NCBI GenBank assembly: GCA_007122565.1
Contig: SKTJ01000212.1
Coordinates: 1-8,734, forward strand
Reading direction: 5' to 3'
From: Syntrophomonadaceae bacterium
GTDB taxonomy: Bacteria > Bacillota > Dethiobacteria > DTU022 > UBA8154
Length of the DNA: 8,734 nucleotides
How positions within the stretch are numbered: position 1 is the first letter of the stretch; every line of letters begins with the position of its first letter. The notes beneath the pieces were generated by a model. It did no database searches. It was not told the origin of the DNA and saw only the letters and a list, made by a program, of their open reading frames with translations. A program made the translations under genes and the position numbers. Positions 5,137-8,734 of this stretch are shown in pieces.

Positions 5137-8100
5137 ATATTCCCAAATCATCGAGCAGGGTGTAAACCACCGGGACAAAGATTAACGTAATAATCGTGGA
5201 AACGGCCAGGCCGCCCACAATTACAATGGCCATGGGAGCCTGCACGTCTGCCCCTTCGCCCAGGCCCATGGCCAGAGGCAGCATTCCCAGGATCGTGGTC
5301 GCAGTCGTCATCAGGATGGGGCGCAGGCGCACCGGCCCAGCTTCCCTGATCGCATCATCACGCTTGTAGCCCCGTTCGCGGCGCAGGATATTGATATAGT
5401 CCACCAGCACGATCCCGTTGTTTACCACAATCCCGCTCAACATAATTACCCCGATAAAAGCGGGGACACTTAATGCTTTACCCGTAATAACAAGGGCGAG
5501 CAGAATACCAATAAAGGTTTGGGGCAGGGCGAACATGATAATAAAGGGGAAAAGGAGCGATTCAAACTGGGCAGCCATAATCATGTAAACGAGAACAATG
5601 GATAAGGCCAGCGCCAGGCCCAGACTGGCATAAGATTCCTGAATATCGGCCAGTTCCCCACCGTATTCCAAGGAAAAGCCCAGCGGTAAATCAAGCGTGG
5701 CGAGCTGCTGCTGCACATCCCGCATTACGCTGCCAATATCCCGCTCCCAGAGTTGCCCCTGCACATAGGCAGTGCGCACCTGATTTTCGCGGATAATCGT
5801 TTGTGGCCCCGTACCCATCTCCACTTCTGCCACCTGTCCGAGGGGGATACTCTGTCCATGGGGTGTAAGCAGGGGGAGCATGCGCAGGTTGCCCAAATCC
5901 GTCACCGCCAGGATCTCACTTCCCTTCACACGAACGTCATATTCACTGCCCCCCACGCGGTAACGGGTAATCACATTACCATCCAGGGAAGTACGCACCA
6001 CTGAGGCCACCTGGGCGGTGGAGACTCCCAGGGCCGCAGCCCGTTCCCGGTCCAGGCGTACATGCACCTCCGGGCGCCCATGGGCGAAACTGGTGGAGAT
6101 CTCCCGCGTCCCTTCCACACCCTCCACAATACGTGCAACCTCAGCAGAGATCTCCTGTAGGATTTCCAGGTCATCCCCCTTTACGGCTATGTTGATCGGA
6201 GCAGCATCTCCGCCAAAGCCGCCGCTTAACATATCCTGATCCTCCACAGTTATATCAACGCCGGGAACCTGTCCCAGGTCACGCCGCAACCGTTCCGCCA
6301 CCATGCTTGTAGTGGCGCGCCGCTCGCCCTGCCCCACCAGCGAAAGATAGAGCAGCCCTTTTTCCGGTGTGAGGCTTTCAAAAAAACCACCCTCTGTCCC
6401 GATAGAGGAAAAGACCGTCTCTACTTCAGGGTATGCGCCTCCGCCAATCAACTCCTCAATATCCATGGCTACATCCCCTGTCTCCTGCAGCGAACTTCCC
6501 ACCGGCAGATCCAATTTGACGAAAATCATACCGCTGTCATCAGACGGTAAAAATTCATAACCGATGAGCGGAATCATTGTTAAAGAGAGGAGCAGCGCTC
6601 CCATTACCAGACCCACCACCAACCAGCGGCGGCGCAGCGCCTTTTCCAACAGAATACCATAAAAATGATAAGCTTTATCCAAAAATCTTTGCATTGCATT
6701 ATGGGATATATTAACAATTCCACGGTGTTGCTGTTCAAAGGACGATACGCGGGCAGAGAGGGCAGGCACAACGGTTACAGCCACCACCAGGGAAGCGAGG
6801 AGGGCAAAGGCAACGGTCCAGGCCAGGGGAGCAAAGATGATCGACGCAATACCCTCCACAAAAACAGAGGGGATAAAAACCACCACCGTGGTCAGGGTGG
6901 CCGCTGTGATCGCCCCTGTAACCTCGCGGCTGCCTGCAATAGCAGCCTCACGGGGTTTTTCCCCCTGTTTGCGGTAGCGATAAATATTTTCCAGAATCAC
7001 AATGGCATTATCCACCATCAACCCCACTCCCAGGGCTAACCCGCCCAGCGTCAAAATGTTCAGTGTCATGTTGCGGAAATACATGAGCATGAACACGGCG
7101 ATCACAGAAATGGGAATAGCGGTGCTGATAATCAGGGTCGAAGCAAAGCTACCCAAAAATAAAAAAAGGACTAAAATAGCGAGCAAAGCGCCAAACAGCA
7201 CAATGGTGATCACGTTATTAATGGCAACAACGATAAACTCACTCGTATCGATGGCGATGATAAAATGAACGTTACCGGGCAACTCGTTTTCCAGCAGCTG
7301 CATCTCCCGCTGCACCGCCGCAGCAACCCGCACCGTATTTGAATCAGACTGCTTGCGCACGTTCAGGGAAACAATATTCTGGCCGTTCATGCGGGAGATT
7401 ACCTGGTCCTCCTTGTAGGCGAGTTGTACTGCAGCCACATCCCGCAGGAAAACTGCTCCCCCCCCATCCTGGCCGATGACGATCCCTTCCATTTCCTCAA
7501 GGGAACGGAACTGGCCAAGCGTACGCACCTGAAACTGCCGCCCTCCCGCGGAAAATTCCCCGCCCACGAAATTCAAATTTTCCGTTACCAGGGCCTGTTC
7601 AAGCTGCGCCAGCGGCACCCCGGTGGCGGCGAGGCGTTGCAGATCCACACGCACATCCACCTCGGAAACAAGGCCACCCTCTACGCTTACAGCTGCCACA
7701 CCTTCGATCCGCTCAAGCCGGTTTTTCACCACATCGTTGGCCAGCGTAGTCAGGGCGGCCCGCTCCATATCCCCACCCATTCCCACCTGCAATACGGGCA
7801 GCAGGGCAGGATCAAAGCGGAAGATCATGGGGCTTCCCGCTCCTGCCGGGAGAAAGCCCCTTACCATATCCACACTTTCCCGCATCTCCAGTGAAGTAAA
7901 ATCCATATCCGCGCCCCAGTTAAACTGAGCCAATACGATGGAGGAACCGGCAGATGAACGGGAGGTCATGCTCTGCAGATTACTGAGGCTGCCGATCGCT
8001 TCCTCCAGGGGGCGGCTCACCATATTCTCCACTTCTTCCGGTCCCGCCCCTTCATACTCGGTCCAGACAATGACCATGGGAAGGTCCATATCGGGAAAAA

Positions 8101-8206
8101 GATCCACAGGCAGACGCACAAAAGAAACGGTGCCCAGGACAAGTACCACCATCACTGCCATGAGGACGGAGATGGGACGATTAATGGCCAGCTTGCTCAG
8201 GTTCAC
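5087..8206 (-). CDS. RND efflux permease (AcrB/HAE1-like)
   Basis: This 1039-aa inner-membrane pump has the normal full length and probably exports drugs or amphiphiles by proton antiport with the adjacent adaptor. The first helix is at about 13-31, followed by the classic RLPVDLFPDMDLP (31-43). Two periplasmic pore/docking regions (about 32-330 and 550-858) alternate with helices at about 330-352, 356-376, 383-405, 431-450, 458-482, 527-545, 860-879, 883-905, 913-936, 964-982 and 990-1014. The TM4 motif GLMVDNAIVILENIYR keeps D399 (AcrB D407) but has N400 for D408. TM10 has GIVVNNGIVLVD, with N929 for AcrB K940. The start is GTG at 8206 behind AGGAGGAAGG (8214-8223). The last 13 residues (about TRSKKQEAGGRR) come from a heptamer repeat array. 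The substrate cannot be told from sequence. Confidence 0.95.
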   Translation of the reverse strand: MNLSKLAINRPISVLMAVMVVLVLGTVSFVRLPVDLFPDMDLPMVIVWTEYEGAGPEEVENMVSRPLEEAIGSLSNLQSMTSRSSAGSSIVLAQFNWGADMDFTSLEMRESVDMVRGFLPAGAGSPMIFRFDPALLPVLQVGMGGDMERAALTTLANDVVKNRLERIEGVAAVSVEGGLVSEVDVRVDLQRLAATGVPLAQLEQALVTENLNFVGGEFSAGGRQFQVRTLGQFRSLEEMEGIVIGQDGGGAVFLRDVAAVQLAYKEDQVISRMNGQNIVSLNVRKQSDSNTVRVAAAVQREMQLLENELPGNVHFIIAIDTSEFIVVAINNVITIVLFGALLAILVLFLFLGSFASTLIISTAIPISVIAVFMLMYFRNMTLNILTLGGLALGVGLMVDNAIVILENIYRYRKQGEKPREAAIAGSREVTGAITAATLTTVVVFIPSVFVEGIASIIFAPLAWTVAFALLASLVVAVTVVPALSARVSSFEQQHRGIVNISHNAMQRFLDKAYHFYGILLEKALRRRWLVVGLVMGALLLSLTMIPLIGYEFLPSDDSGMIFVKLDLPVGSSLQETGDVAMDIEELIGGGAYPEVETVFSSIGTEGGFFESLTPEKGLLYLSLVGQGERRATTSMVAERLRRDLGQVPGVDITVEDQDMLSGGFGGDAAPINIAVKGDDLEILQEISAEVARIVEGVEGTREISTSFAHGRPEVHVRLDRERAAALGVSTAQVASVVRTSLDGNVITRYRVGGSEYDVRVKGSEILAVTDLGNLRMLPLLTPHGQSIPLGQVAEVEMGTGPQTIIRENQVRTAYVQGQLWERDIGSVMRDVQQQLATLDLPLGFSLEYGGELADIQESYASLGLALALSIVLVYMIMAAQFESLLFPFIIMFALPQTFIGILLALVITGKALSVPAFIGVIMLSGIVVNNGIVLVDYINILRRERGYKRDDAIREAGPVRLRPILMTTATTILGMLPLAMGLGEGADVQAPMAIVIVGGLAVSTIITLIFVPVVYTLLDDLGIWIQGTRSKKQEAGGRR

Positions 8207-8280
8207 CGTTTCACCTTCCTCCTGTTGAGGGGATCGTGTCCCGCACCCACAAAAAATTAATTCATGACTGACCGGGATTT

Positions 8281-8316
8281 ATGCAAAACAGGGCGGATAC
8301 TTAAGACCCCGCCCTA
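8281..8316 (-). terminator. Terminator-like hairpin between adaptor and pump genes
   Basis: On the - strand AGGGCGG (complement of 8309-8315) pairs with CCGCCCT (complement of 8290-8296) across a 12-nt loop, and is followed by GTTTTGCAT. A 7-bp GC-rich stem with a short U-run is a plausible intrinsic terminator or partial attenuator after the adaptor gene. A smaller GGGG/CCCC hairpin with a 3-nt loop (8359-8369) lies just after the adaptor stop. No clear promoter for the pump follows, so read-through is likely. Confidence 0.5.
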
Positions 8317-8376
8317 GCTAGTCTAACCAGCTTTAATGTTAATTTACGCGTAGCCGCTGGGGATACCCCCCTACTG

Positions 8377-8734
8377 TCACCTGTCAACTGCCTTTACGGC
8401 GTCGCCGTCGTTTAGACTGCGGGGAGCTCTGGCAATAATAGGGAGCGCGGACAGCTCTCCCTCCACCTGCACCTGCACCATTCCTTCGATCTGCTCACCT
8501 GTTTTAACCTCCACAGTACGGGCGTAACCTTCATCATAGAAGAAAATATAATCACGGCCGTCACGCTGTTGCACTGCCGCGGTGGGAACAACAACAGCAT
8601 TCTCCCAGTAGCGTGTCTGTAAAACGACGCGGGCAAACATTCCGTGCTTGATCAGCCCTTCTTCGTTGGGCAACTCCACCCGCAACTGGAAAGAACGATT
8701 TCCAGCCAGAGCCGCGGGGCTAATCTCGCGGATC
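8377..8734 (-). CDS. RND membrane-fusion adaptor protein, C-terminal part
   Basis: The frame runs off the right edge of the window, so only the last 118 or so residues are seen. The real start lies outside, and the TTG at 8685 is internal. The visible part begins IREISPAALAGNRSFQLRVE, typical of the beta-barrel domain of HlyD/AcrA-type adaptors. It continues with the hallmark LPNEEGLIKHGMFARVVL, then VVVPTAAVQQRDGRDYIFF, the start of the membrane-proximal domain, and ends with ALPIIARAPRSLNDGDAVKAVDR. It should link the permease to the outside of the cell, or to an outer channel if there is one. It lies 170 nt upstream of the pump gene on the same strand, the usual adaptor-pump order. Confidence 0.9.
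   Translation of the reverse strand, partial: IREISPAALAGNRSFQLRVELPNEEGLIKHGMFARVVLQTRYWENAVVVPTAAVQQRDGRDYIFFYDEGYARTVEVKTGEQIEGMVQVQVEGELSALPIIARAPRSLNDGDAVKAVDR

Noticed and set aside
7424..7894. 156-codon + strand frame inside the RND gene region
   Set aside because: It is the antisense shadow of the pump gene, as are the other + strand frames between 5753 and 8228.

Overview
The window looks like chromosomal DNA of an anaerobic, clostridia-like Firmicute. The evidence is strong GGAGG-type ribosome binding sites, a sigma-A-like promoter, a DUF134 protein, a TagA-type glycosyltransferase paired with an LCP ligase, and an RND pump of the kind seen in Firmicutes. The species cannot be named from the sequence. 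The left and right blocks are moderately GC-rich, while the stretch from about 1900 to 2935 is clearly AT-rich.

Left block (1-1980, + strand): after about 165 bases with no recognisable gene, a good promoter (166-195) drives a two-gene operon. The first gene is a DUF134/UPF0251 helix-turn-helix and zinc-ribbon protein. The second is an isocitrate/isopropylmalate dehydrogenase family enzyme whose cofactor loop is unlike ordinary LeuB. The operon ends at a strong stem-loop terminator.

Middle islet (1980-2935): an AT-rich stretch with two orphan + strand genes, a 130-aa soluble protein of unknown function and a 58-aa two-helix membrane protein. It ends in a compact palindrome containing GGGGACAGACCC, lying between convergent genes.

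Cell-envelope block (2936-4703, - strand): an LCP-family (LytR-CpsA-Psr) ligase overlaps by 32 nt with a WecB/TagA/CpsF glycosyltransferase. Together they suggest synthesis of a secondary wall polymer and its attachment to peptidoglycan. A promoter candidate lies upstream of the ligase gene. The 383-nt gap that follows holds no confident gene, but it does contain a hairpin, a possible 34-codon hydrophobic ORF and the distal part of a heptamer repeat array.

Efflux block (5087-8734, - strand): the end of a membrane-fusion adaptor (cut by the window edge), a 170-nt gap with a terminator-like hairpin, then a full-length 1039-aa RND permease. The last codons and stop codon of the permease lie inside a tandem array of 7-bp repeats. 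No outer-membrane channel gene is visible.

I found no single obviously new system. The most distinctive items are the heptamer array that forms the pump's C-terminus, the dehydrogenase with an NADP-like loop co-transcribed with DUF134, the AT-rich two-gene islet, and the hairpin between adaptor and pump.
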